A stretch of 64,000 nucleotides of DNA from JABAQJ01 sp046327745. GTDB taxonomy: Bacteria > Gemmatimonadota > Gemmatimonadetes > Gemmatimonadales > Gemmatimonadaceae. The notes beneath the pieces are model-generated. The model searched no databases and had not been told where the DNA came from. It saw nothing but the letters and a program-made list of their open reading frames with translations. The translations under genes and the position numbers were made by a program. Location: NCBI GenBank assembly GCA_046327745.1, contig JAXLXV010000022.1, positions 1 through 64,000 on the forward strand, in the 5' to 3' direction. Shown here piece after piece: positions 9,367-18,563 of this stretch (the stretch's first letter is position 1; each line of letters begins with the position of its first letter).

Positions 9367-10812
9367 ATGCGCCCCCGAACTTCGCTCGCCGTAGCCCGTC
9401 TCATCCTGTTGGCCACCTTGGTGACGACGCCGCTGTCCGCCCAGTCGTCGTCGGCGGTGGCGAATGATCCGGACGTGCTGGCCGCTGAACGCCTCTTCTC
9501 GGCGTGGCTGGATGCACAAATCGCCTACCGTGGGTTGCCCGGCATTGCGGTTGGCGTAGTGAGCGACCAGGAGCTGGTGTGGGCGAAGGGGTTTGGCCTT
9601 GCCGATGTGAGCACCAAGCGGCCCATGACGCCGACCACGCTTTTTCGCATGGCGTCGCACAGCAAGCTGTTCACGGCCACGTCCATCATGCAGTTGCGCG
9701 AGCAGGGCAAGCTGCGACTCGATGATCCGGTCACGAAGTACTTGCCGTGGTTTTCGCTCAAGCCCGCCGAAGAGAATGATGGCGAGGTCACGATTGAGCA
9801 GCTGCTGACGCACTCCTCTGGTTTGCCGCGAGAGGCGGGAGACCACTGGGTCACCAATCAGTTTCCTACGCCGGACGAGATTCGGCACCTGATGGCTGAC
9901 CGTCAGGCCGCATTTCCGCCGGCCACGCGCTGGAAATACTCCAATCTGGCGTACACGATTGCCGGCATGGTCGTTGAGGCCGTGAGCGGACAGAAATGGG
10001 CAGACTATGTGCAGGGGCACATTTTCGACCCGTTAGGCATGACGGCGTCGAGTGTGGACAAGAACGACCCGTCGCTGACGGTCGGGTATGGCCGTCGCAT
10101 GCCGGATGGATCGCGGGCGGTGATTCCATTTATCGACGCCCGGGGGATGGGGGCGGCGACGGGGATTTCCTCGAGTGTCGAGGACATGGCAAAGTTCGTC
10201 GAAGCCCAGTTCCGCACCGGCAAGATGGGCGGTCGTCAGCTCCTGAGCACGGGGTCTCTCCGCGAGATGCATCGCGTACGGTCGGTGGAGGAGAACTGGG
10301 GATCTGGGACGGCCATCGGTTTCGCCATCAGCCGCATCAACAACCGCACGTTCGTGGGCCATGGAGGTGGATACTTAGGCAACACCACCAACACGCTCAT
10401 CCAGCTGGATGACAAGGTCGGGGTGATTGTGCTGACGAACACGAATGACTCAGATCCGAGTGGCATCGCCAGGCAGTTGATGTCCACGGTTGGAGCTGCC
10501 GTGGCGAAGGCGGCCAAGCCAACCCCGACCGTCGTCATGTGGGATCCGTCGTGGGCGCGCTTTGCAGGGCTCTATCGGGGCGCCTGGGGAGATGAACAGG
10601 TCGTCCTCATGAAGGATCGACTCGTGCTCATCACCCCGAATGCGCCTAACGTGGACAACCCCGTGACCTTGGAGCCGCTAGGCAATGGTCGATTCCGCTT
10701 TATCGCGGCGACGGGCGGCGGCGAAGTCGGAGAGGTGGTGCACTTTGGCGAGGAAGGGGGTCGGGTCACGCGACTGTACGTGGGCGACGGGTACTTCACT
10801 CGCGTCCCGTAA
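9367..10812 (+). CDS. Secreted serine hydrolase, class C beta-lactamase/penicillin-binding-like
   Basis: Exported 481-residue member of the AmpC/EstB/PBP-like hydrolases. A Sec signal peptide ends at PLSA before QSS. The catalytic motifs are present: S-x-x-K at Ser97-Lys100 (MASHSKLF), Y-x-N at Tyr191 (KYSNLAYT) and an HGGG turn replacing the KTG box. About 80 extra C-terminal residues form a beta-rich domain (WARFAGLYRGAW) typical of D-aminopeptidase or esterase members of the family. Such proteins act on peptides, esters or beta-lactams; a resistance role is not implied. ATG 9367 has GAAGGA 6 nt upstream; an earlier TTG at 9310 lacks a site and would spoil the signal peptide. Confidence 0.88.
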   Translation: MRPRTSLAVARLILLATLVTTPLSAQSSSAVANDPDVLAAERLFSAWLDAQIAYRGLPGIAVGVVSDQELVWAKGFGLADVSTKRPMTPTTLFRMASHSKLFTATSIMQLREQGKLRLDDPVTKYLPWFSLKPAEENDGEVTIEQLLTHSSGLPREAGDHWVTNQFPTPDEIRHLMADRQAAFPPATRWKYSNLAYTIAGMVVEAVSGQKWADYVQGHIFDPLGMTASSVDKNDPSLTVGYGRRMPDGSRAVIPFIDARGMGAATGISSSVEDMAKFVEAQFRTGKMGGRQLLSTGSLREMHRVRSVEENWGSGTAIGFAISRINNRTFVGHGGGYLGNTTNTLIQLDDKVGVIVLTNTNDSDPSGIARQLMSTVGAAVAKAAKPTPTVVMWDPSWARFAGLYRGAWGDEQVVLMKDRLVLITPNAPNVDNPVTLEPLGNGRFRFIAATGGGEVGEVVHFGEEGGRVTRLYVGDGYFTRVP

Positions 10813-10823
10813 CAGGACATCGC

Positions 10824-11576
10824 ATGGCGCAGTTGCCGCAGGTCCAGATTCGCACCGCCGACGGCGTGTGTCCGTGTTACGTGTTTCGACCGGACGGGAA
10901 GGGGCCGTGGCCCGGGGTGCTGGTGTTCATGGATGGCATAGGGATTCGTCCCGCCATGCTGGAGATTGGCGAGCAGCTCGCTGACCACGGATACTTTGTC
11001 CTCCTTCCCGACCTGTTCTATCGCTCCGGACCCTACGAGCCGATGAACGCCAAAACCGTCTTCACCGATCCGGAACAGCGGAAGGTGCTGATGGAGAAGT
11101 TCTTCGCGAAGGCTCCGTTGCCGAAGTTGATGGAGGACACGCGGTTCTTTCTTCAATACCTCGCCGAGCATCCCGATGTTGTGCCTGGCGGCGTGGCAAC
11201 GACTGGCTACTGCATGGGTGGCACCGCATCGCTGGCGGCGGCGGGTACCTATCCCGATCAGGTCATCGCCGCGGCGTCATACCACGGCGGCCGGCTGGCG
11301 ACCGATGCTCCTGAAAGCCCGCACCGATTGGCGCCGAGCATACGCGCGGCGCTGTACATCGCCGGCGCTATCGAGGATGCGTCATTCCCGGACGACATGA
11401 AGCACCGACTCGAACAGGCGCTGACGGCCGCTGGCGTTGAGCACACGATCGAGACGTATCCAGCGCGCCACGGTTGGGTGCTCCGCGATACCCTTGCAGC
11501 CGACGAGTCGGGTCGGGCGCGTCATTGGCGGACCCTTCTGGACCTTCTCGGAAGCAAGATGCGGCGCGTCGGCTGA
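10824..11576 (+). CDS. Dienelactone hydrolase family protein
   Basis: Cytoplasmic alpha/beta hydrolase of 250 residues. The nucleophile is cysteine in GYCMGG (Cys130), as in true dienelactone hydrolases, and His216 in ARHGWV completes the likely triad with an Asp in the IEDASFPDD region. It starts 11 bp after the upstream serine hydrolase and is probably cotranscribed with it. Its stop abuts the convergent S9 peptidase with a 1-bp gap. The natural substrate is not known; family members hydrolyse lactones or ester bonds in aromatic degradation. Confidence 0.88.
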   Translation: MAQLPQVQIRTADGVCPCYVFRPDGKGPWPGVLVFMDGIGIRPAMLEIGEQLADHGYFVLLPDLFYRSGPYEPMNAKTVFTDPEQRKVLMEKFFAKAPLPKLMEDTRFFLQYLAEHPDVVPGGVATTGYCMGGTASLAAAGTYPDQVIAAASYHGGRLATDAPESPHRLAPSIRAALYIAGAIEDASFPDDMKHRLEQALTAAGVEHTIETYPARHGWVLRDTLAADESGRARHWRTLLDLLGSKMRRVG

Positions 11577-11577
11577 A

Positions 11578-13605
11578 TCAGGCCTTGGGCTTGGCGAACC
11601 AGCGGTCGTACCAGCTCATGGAGCGCATGAGCGCATCGATCACGTGGTTGGTCTCCCGCAGCCCGTGTCCCTCCCGCGGATATCGGACCATCTGCGTTTG
11701 GACGCCAACGTCCATGAGGGCGATGTAAAACTGTTCGGCTTCGGCAATCGGGACGTCGTTGTCGTTTTCGCCATGCAGGAACAACACGGGTGTATGCACA
11801 CGCGCCACGTAGCGAATGGGTGATCGCGCCCAGAGCGTGTCCATGACCGCGCCTTCGTGTGGGAAGGAACCGAACTCCACGGCTAGATAATCGTGGTAGT
11901 ACGACAGATAGTTCTGCGTTACCAGGTTGCTGATCCCGGCGCGTGGGATGGCCGCCTTGAAGCGGTCGGTGCGTGTGACCAGCCAGTTCGTCAACTGACC
12001 TCCGTAACTCCCCCCTTCCACGCCCAGCCGGGTGGCGTCGATCCAAGGATAGCGCGCGAGCGCCGAGTCGATCGCCACCAGCACATCCTCGGCCTCGGCG
12101 CCGTCTTGGTCGCCGAAGATAGCGTCCGCGTGCGCTTGCCCGTAACCGGTGGAGCCGCGGTAGTTCACCAGCAGCACGCCGTAGCCATGCGCGGCGTACA
12201 CCTGAGCGCTGGCGTTGAACGCTGCCCCTTGTTGTCCGTGCGGACCGCCGTGGATCAGCGCGATGAGAGGTGCTTTGCCACTCGTCAGTTCCAACGGGCG
12301 TACCAGGAAAGACTGAACGGGACGTCCGCGTGCGCTGGTGACGGTGAAGGAATCGACGCCGGCGACACGACGTTGGGCGATGAGACTGTCATTGAAAGTC
12401 GTCAGGCGCCGAGTGTCGCCCGTTGGGGTGCGAAGGTACAGCTCGGTCGGTCGCTCGGCGGGGGTGAAGGCGTAGGCAATCGACCCGTCTTTGCCGACTG
12501 ACCACGACCCCAAGGTGCCGGTTCCGCCGATCACTCGTTCGGCCGTCGGCTGACCTAACGTTTGTCGATACAGGTGGACGTTGCCGTGATCCTGCAGGGA
12601 GAAATACAACGTGCGGCCATCGGCTGACCATGCCGGCGCGCCCTGTCGGTTGTCGAGGGTCGCCACTTCGCGACGATCACTCCCGTTGGCGTTCATCGTC
12701 CACAGGTGCGTGTCCTCCATGGTCGTCTCGGAGGAGGTCAGGGTGCGCTTGGTTCCCTGGTACGCGATGGTGGAGCCGTCGGGCGACCACACGGGTGCAT
12801 ACTCGGCGTTCTTTGTGGAGGTGAGGCGACGAACGGTGCCATCGGCCACGCGCACGGCAAAGACATCGTAGTTGAAGAAGCGGTCGGGGTCGGGTTCTCG
12901 ATTGGACACAAAGAGCACTTCATCACCGCGCGGCGACCAATCGAGGGAGTGCTCGTAGTAGTCGCCCGTGGTCAACTGCCGAACGGCGCCCGTCGCCACA
13001 TTTGCCACGAAGACATGCAGACGTCGGTTGTCGTTGAACCTGGTCAAGCCCTCGCCCGCCGTCGGCTTGTATAGGTATCGGGTAATGACCATCGGATCGC
13101 CATTCGCGTCGACTTCCGGACCAGCTGTGGCAGACACAAAGGCCAGCTGCGTTCCATCTGGCGACCAGGTCAAACGTTCGGCGCTGGTGGGAAGGGGATG
13201 GTTCGTTCCGGCCACATCAGCGACAAAGCGTGCGTTGCTGCCGTCGGCATTGGCGACGATCAGCCCGTAGCGTTCACCCTCGCGTCCGAAGTAGGCCAGT
13301 CGATCTCCCTTGGGCGACCACCGGGCCCCCGACACGCCTTCGCCCTCGCGACCAAGGCGTTGCGAAGCCCCTGTCCGCACGGTGAGGAGTCGTACCTCGG
13401 AGCGCGGACGTCCGGGGGCTTCCGAGTTGGTCACCGTCAGGACGGCGTGGGCGCCGTCGGGCGCCAGCTGTACGTCGCTGACGCTCCGAATGAGTCGAAG
13501 GTCGGACGGTGCGAACGGCCGAGGCCCTTGTGCCCTCGCGGGCGAAGAGATGGCCGTGATGCCTAACGCGACACAGAGCGGAAACCTGATACGGACAGAC
13601 GTCAT
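11578..13605 (-). CDS. Secreted S9 family prolyl oligopeptidase-like peptidase
   Basis: Exported serine peptidase of 675 residues. A signal peptide ends at PARA before QGPRP. The first 400 or so residues contain PD40/WD-like beta-propeller repeats (APVWSPDGSTIAY, WSPKGDRLAY, PAWSADGRTLYF). The C-terminal alpha/beta hydrolase domain carries GGSYGG with Ser533, an Asp in HGENDNDVP and a His in REGHG, the complete S9 triad. It resembles acylaminoacyl-peptidase/dipeptidyl-peptidase members and probably trims oligopeptides in the periplasm. It is divergent from the MFS transporter upstream, with about 220 bp between the start codons. Confidence 0.93.
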   Translation of the reverse strand: MTSVRIRFPLCVALGITAISSPARAQGPRPFAPSDLRLIRSVSDVQLAPDGAHAVLTVTNSEAPGRPRSEVRLLTVRTGASQRLGREGEGVSGARWSPKGDRLAYFGREGERYGLIVANADGSNARFVADVAGTNHPLPTSAERLTWSPDGTQLAFVSATAGPEVDANGDPMVITRYLYKPTAGEGLTRFNDNRRLHVFVANVATGAVRQLTTGDYYEHSLDWSPRGDEVLFVSNREPDPDRFFNYDVFAVRVADGTVRRLTSTKNAEYAPVWSPDGSTIAYQGTKRTLTSSETTMEDTHLWTMNANGSDRREVATLDNRQGAPAWSADGRTLYFSLQDHGNVHLYRQTLGQPTAERVIGGTGTLGSWSVGKDGSIAYAFTPAERPTELYLRTPTGDTRRLTTFNDSLIAQRRVAGVDSFTVTSARGRPVQSFLVRPLELTSGKAPLIALIHGGPHGQQGAAFNASAQVYAAHGYGVLLVNYRGSTGYGQAHADAIFGDQDGAEAEDVLVAIDSALARYPWIDATRLGVEGGSYGGQLTNWLVTRTDRFKAAIPRAGISNLVTQNYLSYYHDYLAVEFGSFPHEGAVMDTLWARSPIRYVARVHTPVLFLHGENDNDVPIAEAEQFYIALMDVGVQTQMVRYPREGHGLRETNHVIDALMRSMSWYDRWFAKPKA

Positions 13606-13827
13606 GACGGCTCCGGTGCATTGATCGTGGGCAGGCCAGGAATGTTGCCTCGTCGCAGAATCATGCGCCGCGGAGGCGTCGGGGGGAATGACTTGGCTGG
13701 CACGCGTTCTGCGACATCCAGAAAGGCGCCGTGCTCAGGCGCCCTGCGACCACCCCCTCCGCAGCCTAATTCCACCCGCTACGTTTCACCGCCGCCGGCC
13801 CCTTCCCCCCTTCAGGCGCAACACCAT

Positions 13828-15393
13828 ATGCCAGCTGTCGTAACCTTCGAAGCGCGGCGCAGCGCACTCGCCTTTTGGCTGGGCTGTATGACCGTGACGG
13901 CCGGCGTAGTGTTGCACGTTCCGATGTTCCTGATGGGGCGGGGCAACGGGTACGTGCTGGCCGGCATGCCCATGGATCAGGGGATGCTTTGGGGCATGGC
14001 ACTCATAGTGGGTGGCGTCATGCTCGCGGGCTATGGACTCCTGCCCACGGTGGTCCCCAAGGCCGACCGTGTGGTCGAGACCATCGCTCCCCCCGAGGAC
14101 GCACCGCTCACGCGCGCCCATTGGTCAATGGCCGGGCTGCTCGCGCTAGCCCTGGTCATCGACATCATGAAGCCCGCGTCGCTGGGGTTCGTGACGCCTG
14201 GTATGCGTAAGGAGTATGCGGTGGGCAAGGAGATGGTCGCCTGGCTACCGTTGGCAGCGCTCACGGGCACGGTGATCGGGTCGTTCGTCTGGGGCGCCTT
14301 GGCGGATTTGTATGGGCGCCGCGCGTCCATCCTGCTTTCGTCCGTCATGTTCATCGGGACCTCCATCTGCGGCGCGATGCCGAGCTTCTGGTGGAACGTC
14401 TTCATGTGCATGCTGATGGGTATGGCCGCTGGGGGCATGTTGCCGGTCGCGTACGCGCTGTTGGCGGAGATCATGCCCACCCGGCATCGCGGGTGGACTC
14501 TGGTGATGATCGGCGGGATCGGCGCGGTCGGTGGCTACTTCGCCGCCAGCTCCCTGTCGGCGTTGTTGCAGCCGGAGTATGGCTGGCGGATCATGTGGTT
14601 CCTGAACCTGCCGACGGGGCTGATCCTCATTGCCCTGAGTCCATTTCTCCCGGAGTCGGCTCGCTTTCTTCAGCAAATGGGTCGCAGCGCCGAAGCCAAG
14701 GCGATGCTGGCAAAGTTTGGCGCGGTGGTGCAGTCACGTAGCGCGGCGGCACCAGCGGCGTCCGTGCCGGCGCCGAGTGGCGCCGCGCTCGATACCACAA
14801 ATCAGTTGCGTCTGACGGTCGCACTCACGTTCAGTGCCCTCGCCTGGGGCTTGGTGAACTTCGGGATCATGTTATGGCTGCCCAGTGCCCTGGTGGCCGA
14901 GGGGCGCAGCGTGGCGGCGTCGAGCGCCTTGATCGCGCAGTCCACTCTAATCGCCGCGCCGGTGATCGTGGTGTCGGCGTGGCTGTACGCCGTCTGGAGT
15001 ACCAAGAACGCGCTGCTGGTCATGACCGGTATCATGATGGCCGGATTGATCGGGCTGTTGCTGCGCAGTACCGGGGCGGATTCGAATCCGATTGTCCCGC
15101 TGTCGCTCTTGATCATTGGCTCCAGCGGCGTGATCTCGATTTTGCTGCCGTACACGGCGGAGAGTTACCCGCTGCGTGTTCGCGGCCGAGCCACCGGATG
15201 GGTCGCCGGCTGCAGCAAGTTCGGGGGGCTGGTCGCCCAAGGGTTGAGTCTGGCCGGCGTGGTCCCACCGTTAGGCGTTGCAGCCATGGCGATCGCCGTG
15301 CCGACCGCTGCCGGTTTCCTTTTCCTGCTGTTGTTCGGGCATGAGAGCCGCGGTCGCGACCTGCGCGAGCTGGAGATCGAGGCGGCCGCGTAA
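13828..15393 (+). CDS. MFS transporter
   Basis: Major facilitator transporter of 521 residues with about 12-14 membrane segments. The signature between TM2 and TM3 is intact (GALADLYGRRASIL), and a second copy-like motif (AESYPLRVRGRATG) lies in the second half. It resembles the sugar-porter/aromatic-acid:proton symporter branch. ATG 13828 is chosen because the upstream in-frame stretch from 13621 is proline- and arginine-rich and unlike protein; the ribosome site is weak. Substrate unknown. It is divergent from the S9 peptidase, so uptake of a peptidase product is a possible but unproven link. Confidence 0.85.
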   Translation: MPAVVTFEARRSALAFWLGCMTVTAGVVLHVPMFLMGRGNGYVLAGMPMDQGMLWGMALIVGGVMLAGYGLLPTVVPKADRVVETIAPPEDAPLTRAHWSMAGLLALALVIDIMKPASLGFVTPGMRKEYAVGKEMVAWLPLAALTGTVIGSFVWGALADLYGRRASILLSSVMFIGTSICGAMPSFWWNVFMCMLMGMAAGGMLPVAYALLAEIMPTRHRGWTLVMIGGIGAVGGYFAASSLSALLQPEYGWRIMWFLNLPTGLILIALSPFLPESARFLQQMGRSAEAKAMLAKFGAVVQSRSAAAPAASVPAPSGAALDTTNQLRLTVALTFSALAWGLVNFGIMLWLPSALVAEGRSVAASSALIAQSTLIAAPVIVVSAWLYAVWSTKNALLVMTGIMMAGLIGLLLRSTGADSNPIVPLSLLIIGSSGVISILLPYTAESYPLRVRGRATGWVAGCSKFGGLVAQGLSLAGVVPPLGVAAMAIAVPTAAGFLFLLLFGHESRGRDLRELEIEAAA

Positions 15394-15491
15394 CATGGCC
15401 TCGGGCTGCGGAAAGGGCTCTCGGTCGGGCTCGTGGACACGCTACTGTGCGTGCGAGCCCCGCCAAGCGGCAGCAAACCCGCGAGCCGCCC

Positions 15492-16067
15492 ATGCCTGAC
15501 GAGCCGACAACGGTACTGGCCATCTCTGGCAGTCTGCGAGCGCAATCGACCAACACCGAAGTCCTGCTGGCGGCGTCGCAACTGGCGCCCCCATCGGTCG
15601 TGGTGCATCTGTTGTCCGGACTCGGCGAGGTGCCGGCCTTCAATCCGGACCTGGATGTGCAGGGCATGCCGCTTCCCGCGCTCGTGCAGGCGCTGCGTGC
15701 TCAAGTGGGTGCGGCCGATGCACTGTTGATATGCTCGCCCGAGTATGCTCATGGCGTTCCAGGCGTCTTGAAGAACGCTCTGGATTGGCTGGTGAGCGGA
15801 CCCGAGATGCCGCACAAGCCAGTCGCCTTGCTGAACGTGTCGCCGCGCTCCACGCATGCCCAGGCGTCCCTGGCCGAAACGTTGCGCACGATGTCTGCGA
15901 CGCTGGTCTTTCCCGAGGCAGTACCGATCGTCCTGCCTGGCCGGGGCCTTACAGCTGCAACACTTGCGACGGATGGTGCGGTGGCGGCGCAGTTGCGTGA
16001 GGTGCTGACCGCGCTGTTACGGGCGGTCCCGGTCTATCGCAACTTCCGCCGGACGATGGGCATCTAG
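15492..16067 (+). CDS. NADPH-dependent FMN reductase family protein
   Basis: Flavodoxin-fold reductase of 191 residues. It shows the FMN phosphate-binding loop (ISGSLRAQSTNTEVL) near the N-terminus and the family motif SPEYAHGVPGVLKNALDWLVSG around residues 80-100. The family includes NAD(P)H:quinone, azo and chromate reductases. It lies about 1.2 kb from a ChrA chromate transporter, with one opposite-strand gene between. ATG 15492 is selected; the in-frame upstream extension is not conserved-looking. Exact electron acceptor unknown. Confidence 0.85.
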   Translation: MPDEPTTVLAISGSLRAQSTNTEVLLAASQLAPPSVVVHLLSGLGEVPAFNPDLDVQGMPLPALVQALRAQVGAADALLICSPEYAHGVPGVLKNALDWLVSGPEMPHKPVALLNVSPRSTHAQASLAETLRTMSATLVFPEAVPIVLPGRGLTAATLATDGAVAAQLREVLTALLRAVPVYRNFRRTMGI

Positions 16068-16080
16068 CGCACGTCTGGGC

Positions 16081-16112
16081 CGCACGCGTCCATTGTCGTA
16101 GCGACGCGTGTG
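16081..16112. terminator. Bidirectional terminator-like hairpin
   Basis: CACGCGTC and GACGCGTG form an 8-bp perfect stem, extendable by a G-T and a C-G pair, around a 12-nt loop. It sits between the convergent FMN reductase and MBL genes. A weak pyrimidine run follows on the plus strand. Confidence 0.4.
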
Positions 16113-16169
16113 CTCTTCCCTTATCCACAGCGCTCCGAAGCACGTGTGTGCTTGTTGCCCTGCGCGCCG

Positions 16170-17165
16170 CTAGGCCCAGCGACGCGTCTCGCCGAAACCG
16201 GCAATCCAGAGGTGTTCGGGATCCAGTTCCAGTTCCTGCCAACGTCGACGCACCCGCTGCGGCGGCTCCTCCATGTCCTCGTCGGTAAGCCGGAACGTGC
16301 CCCAGTGGATGCCGAGCATCAGCGGCTTGGCGTCGTGCGGTTCGGAGACGTCGACGTACGCACGCACGGCCTCCTCGGGATCCAGGTGCACGCTCCGCAT
16401 CATCCATCGCGGGTCGTAAGCACCAATGGGCATCATGACAAATCCGAATGGCCCACAGCGCTCACCCACCTGGCGGAACTCCGGGTGGTAGGCCGTGTCG
16501 CCGACAAAGTAGGCGCGAGCGGTGGAGCTGGCGACGGCATAACCACACCACAGGCTGGCGAATCGATCGGTTAATGAACGACCACTGAAGTGTCGGGCCG
16601 GTGTGGCCGTGATGTCGAGGCCACACACCTCGGCGCGCTCCCACCAGTCCAATTCCACCACGCGCTGCACCCCCCAGTGTTTGAGCGTGGCGCCCAGCTT
16701 CAACGGGACGACCCAAGTCGCCGCGGTGGTGGCCGCCAGCCGTTGAGTCGACGCGCGATCCAGGTGGTCGTAATGGTTGTGAGAGAGCAGCACGACGTCG
16801 AGTGGTGGCAACTCGTCCAGTGCCATCCCCGCGTCCATCACACGGCGGGGGCCCAACGTCGTGAAGGGCGATGCGCGTGCTGCGAACACGGGATCGGTGA
16901 TCACGTTCACGCCCCCCATCTGCACAAGCACGGTGGAGTGCCCGATCCACGTCGCGGTATTCACGCCGACGTCGGCACGGGGGCGCTCTGGTCGTGATGC
17001 GGCTGTGGGAAGGCTTCCGCGCATCGGCGTCGGCGCGAGTCGCTGGAAATTCCGTGTGAGCCCCCAACGGAGGGCGCGGCCCAGGCCTGCCGTCCCACTG
17101 TTGGGCCACGGGTTCTGGAATCGACCGTTCGGGGCGTGATGGGCGGGTAACTTGGTCGATGTCAT
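16170..17165 (-). CDS. MBL-fold hydrolase, NAPE-PLD-like
   Basis: Metallo-beta-lactamase fold protein of 331 residues. The metal site HNHYDHLD is intact, preceded by WIGHSTVLV and TDPVFAARASPF. Later blocks (ATPARHFSGR, YFVGDTAYH, HWGTFRLTDE) match the N-acyl-phosphatidylethanolamine phospholipase D-like branch. It probably hydrolyses a phosphodiester in a lipid or small molecule; bacterial substrates of this branch are poorly known. The start is set at ATG 17165 (MTSTKLPAHH); a longer frame upstream is arginine-rich and not family-like. It is divergent from chrA and convergent with the FMN reductase. Confidence 0.88.
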   Translation of the reverse strand: MTSTKLPAHHAPNGRFQNPWPNSGTAGLGRALRWGLTRNFQRLAPTPMRGSLPTAASRPERPRADVGVNTATWIGHSTVLVQMGGVNVITDPVFAARASPFTTLGPRRVMDAGMALDELPPLDVVLLSHNHYDHLDRASTQRLAATTAATWVVPLKLGATLKHWGVQRVVELDWWERAEVCGLDITATPARHFSGRSLTDRFASLWCGYAVASSTARAYFVGDTAYHPEFRQVGERCGPFGFVMMPIGAYDPRWMMRSVHLDPEEAVRAYVDVSEPHDAKPLMLGIHWGTFRLTDEDMEEPPQRVRRRWQELELDPEHLWIAGFGETRRWA

Positions 17166-17214
17166 GAACAATACGAGATCCAGCGGCGCAGGGTCCCCAT
17201 CGGGTCTCACGTCC

Positions 17215-17253
17215 GGGAGTGAACGCTCGTAGTGTAAGCGGGTGAGCGCTCCC
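17215..17253. promoter_or_regulatory. Dyad symmetry in the MBL/chrA divergent promoter region
   Basis: GGGAG-tgaa-CGCTC is mirrored by GAGCG-CTCCC, giving two 5-bp arms on each side with a 15-nt centre, in the 114 bp between the two divergent start codons. It could be an operator for one or both genes, or the base of a small hairpin. No regulator was identified. Confidence 0.3.
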
Positions 17254-17279
17254 ACCACATCCCGTGTTCGGCGATTGCG

Positions 17280-18440
17280 ATGAACTTGCGCCAGCCACCT
17301 TCCACGCACGTGACCCGTTCCACGTCGACACTCACGGAATTGGCGGTGCTCTTCCTGCGGTTGGGAGCGACATCGTTCGGCGGTCCGGTGGCGCACATCG
17401 CCATGATGGAGGATGAAGTCGTCCATCGGCGCGCTTGGCTGACGCGCGAGGCGTTCCTGGACCTCGTGGGAGCGACGAATCTCATCCCTGGGCCGAACTC
17501 GACGGAGTTGGCGATGCACGTTGGTCACCAGCGCGCGGGGTGGCGAGGCCTGGTGGTGTCCGGCGTGGCGTTCATCCTGCCGGCCGCCATCCTCGTCGGC
17601 GTGCTCGCCTGGGGGTACGTCCGGTACGGCTCGCTCCCAGCGGTTCTTGGGGTGCTCCGCGGCATGAAGCCGGTCGTGCTGATCGTTGTGCTGCAGGCTC
17701 TGTACCGCCTTGGTCGCACCGCCCTCCGCACGCCGGTCCTTGTCGGCCTTGCGATCGTCGCGCTAGCCGCTGTCGCGGCCGGTGTGAACGAGTTGCTGGT
17801 GCTGCTGCTGTGCGGGGTGTCCCATGCAGCTGCAACAGTCATCGGCTCGCGACGTGGTGAGGCACTCCCGCTGGGATACCTGCTGGCCGTCGCGCCATCT
17901 GGGATGAACACCGTGCCCTATGGCGTTGGCACGATGTTTCTCTTCTTTGTGAAGACGGGTGCGGTGTTGTTCGGCAGCGGGTATGTCCTGATCGCGTTGC
18001 TGCGTGCGGACTTCGTGGAGCGACTGGGATGGATCACGCAGGCGCAACTGTTCGATGCCATCACTATCGGTCAGGCAACACCCGGGCCGGTGTTCACAGC
18101 GGCGACCTTCGTCGGCTACCTGCTCGGCGGTGTGGGCGGCGCCACCGCGGCGACGATTGGCATTTTCCTTCCCGCCTTCATCTTCGTGGCCGTCAGCGGC
18201 ACGGTGTTGCCCCGGCTTCGCACGTCCCCCGAGTTTCGCGCGGGCCTTGCTGGCGTGAACGTGGCGTCGTTGGCCCTCATGGCCGTGGTGGCGTGGCAGT
18301 TGGGACGCTCGTCGGTGGTCGATGTTCCGACTGCCGCGCTTGCCGCGCTCACCGGCTGGATACTCCTGCGATTCCAACTCAACTCCATGTGGCTGGTGTT
18401 GATGGGCGCGCTCGCCGGCGTCCTGTTCATGCACACCTGA
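17280..18440 (+). CDS. chrA: Chromate transporter ChrA
   Basis: Full-length two-domain CHR family protein (386 residues) of the inner membrane. Each half carries the family signature: TSFGGPVAHIAMMEDEVV with PGPNSTELAMHVG in the N-terminal half, and a diverged TPGPVFTAATFVGYLLGG in the C-terminal half. Eleven to twelve hydrophobic segments are present. Long-chain ChrA proteins export chromate and may be linked to sulfate physiology. The start ATG 17280 is the first in frame. No ChrB-type regulator is adjacent. Confidence 0.88.
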   Translation: MNLRQPPSTHVTRSTSTLTELAVLFLRLGATSFGGPVAHIAMMEDEVVHRRAWLTREAFLDLVGATNLIPGPNSTELAMHVGHQRAGWRGLVVSGVAFILPAAILVGVLAWGYVRYGSLPAVLGVLRGMKPVVLIVVLQALYRLGRTALRTPVLVGLAIVALAAVAAGVNELLVLLLCGVSHAAATVIGSRRGEALPLGYLLAVAPSGMNTVPYGVGTMFLFFVKTGAVLFGSGYVLIALLRADFVERLGWITQAQLFDAITIGQATPGPVFTAATFVGYLLGGVGGATAATIGIFLPAFIFVAVSGTVLPRLRTSPEFRAGLAGVNVASLALMAVVAWQLGRSSVVDVPTAALAALTGWILLRFQLNSMWLVLMGALAGVLFMHT

Positions 18441-18511
18441 GCTCCTAGGCCAGGCGCAAAAGGCCACCGAGGAAACGGCGAGGCAACCCTGTACGCGAAT
18501 GTGGTGTCTCT

Positions 18512-18545
18512 TCTAGTGCGTCTGGAGGAGAGCGCACTCCTCTAG
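18512..18545. promoter_or_regulatory. Candidate PadR operator
   Basis: Just before the PadR ribosome site, AGTGCG (18515-18520) and CGCACT (18533-18538) form inverted arms 12 nt apart, flanked by TCTAG on both sides (18512 and 18541). The octamer CTGGAGGA occurs both inside the dyad and as the Shine-Dalgarno sequence at 18551. Autoregulation by the PadR protein is inferred from position. Confidence 0.45.
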
Positions 18546-18563
18546 AGAAACTGGAGGACGGTC

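Noticed and set aside
9367..10812. Antibiotic-resistance beta-lactamase
   Set aside because: The motifs fit the wider PBP-like esterase/aminopeptidase family and there is an extra C-terminal domain; resistance cannot be claimed.
13621..13827. N-terminal extension of the MFS transporter
   Set aside because: The extra 69 residues are Pro/Arg-rich and unlike any transporter start; ATG 13828 begins the normal protein.
17166..17528. Long N-terminal extension of the MBL protein
   Set aside because: Arginine-rich, overlaps the chrA coding region and its promoter, and is not family-like.
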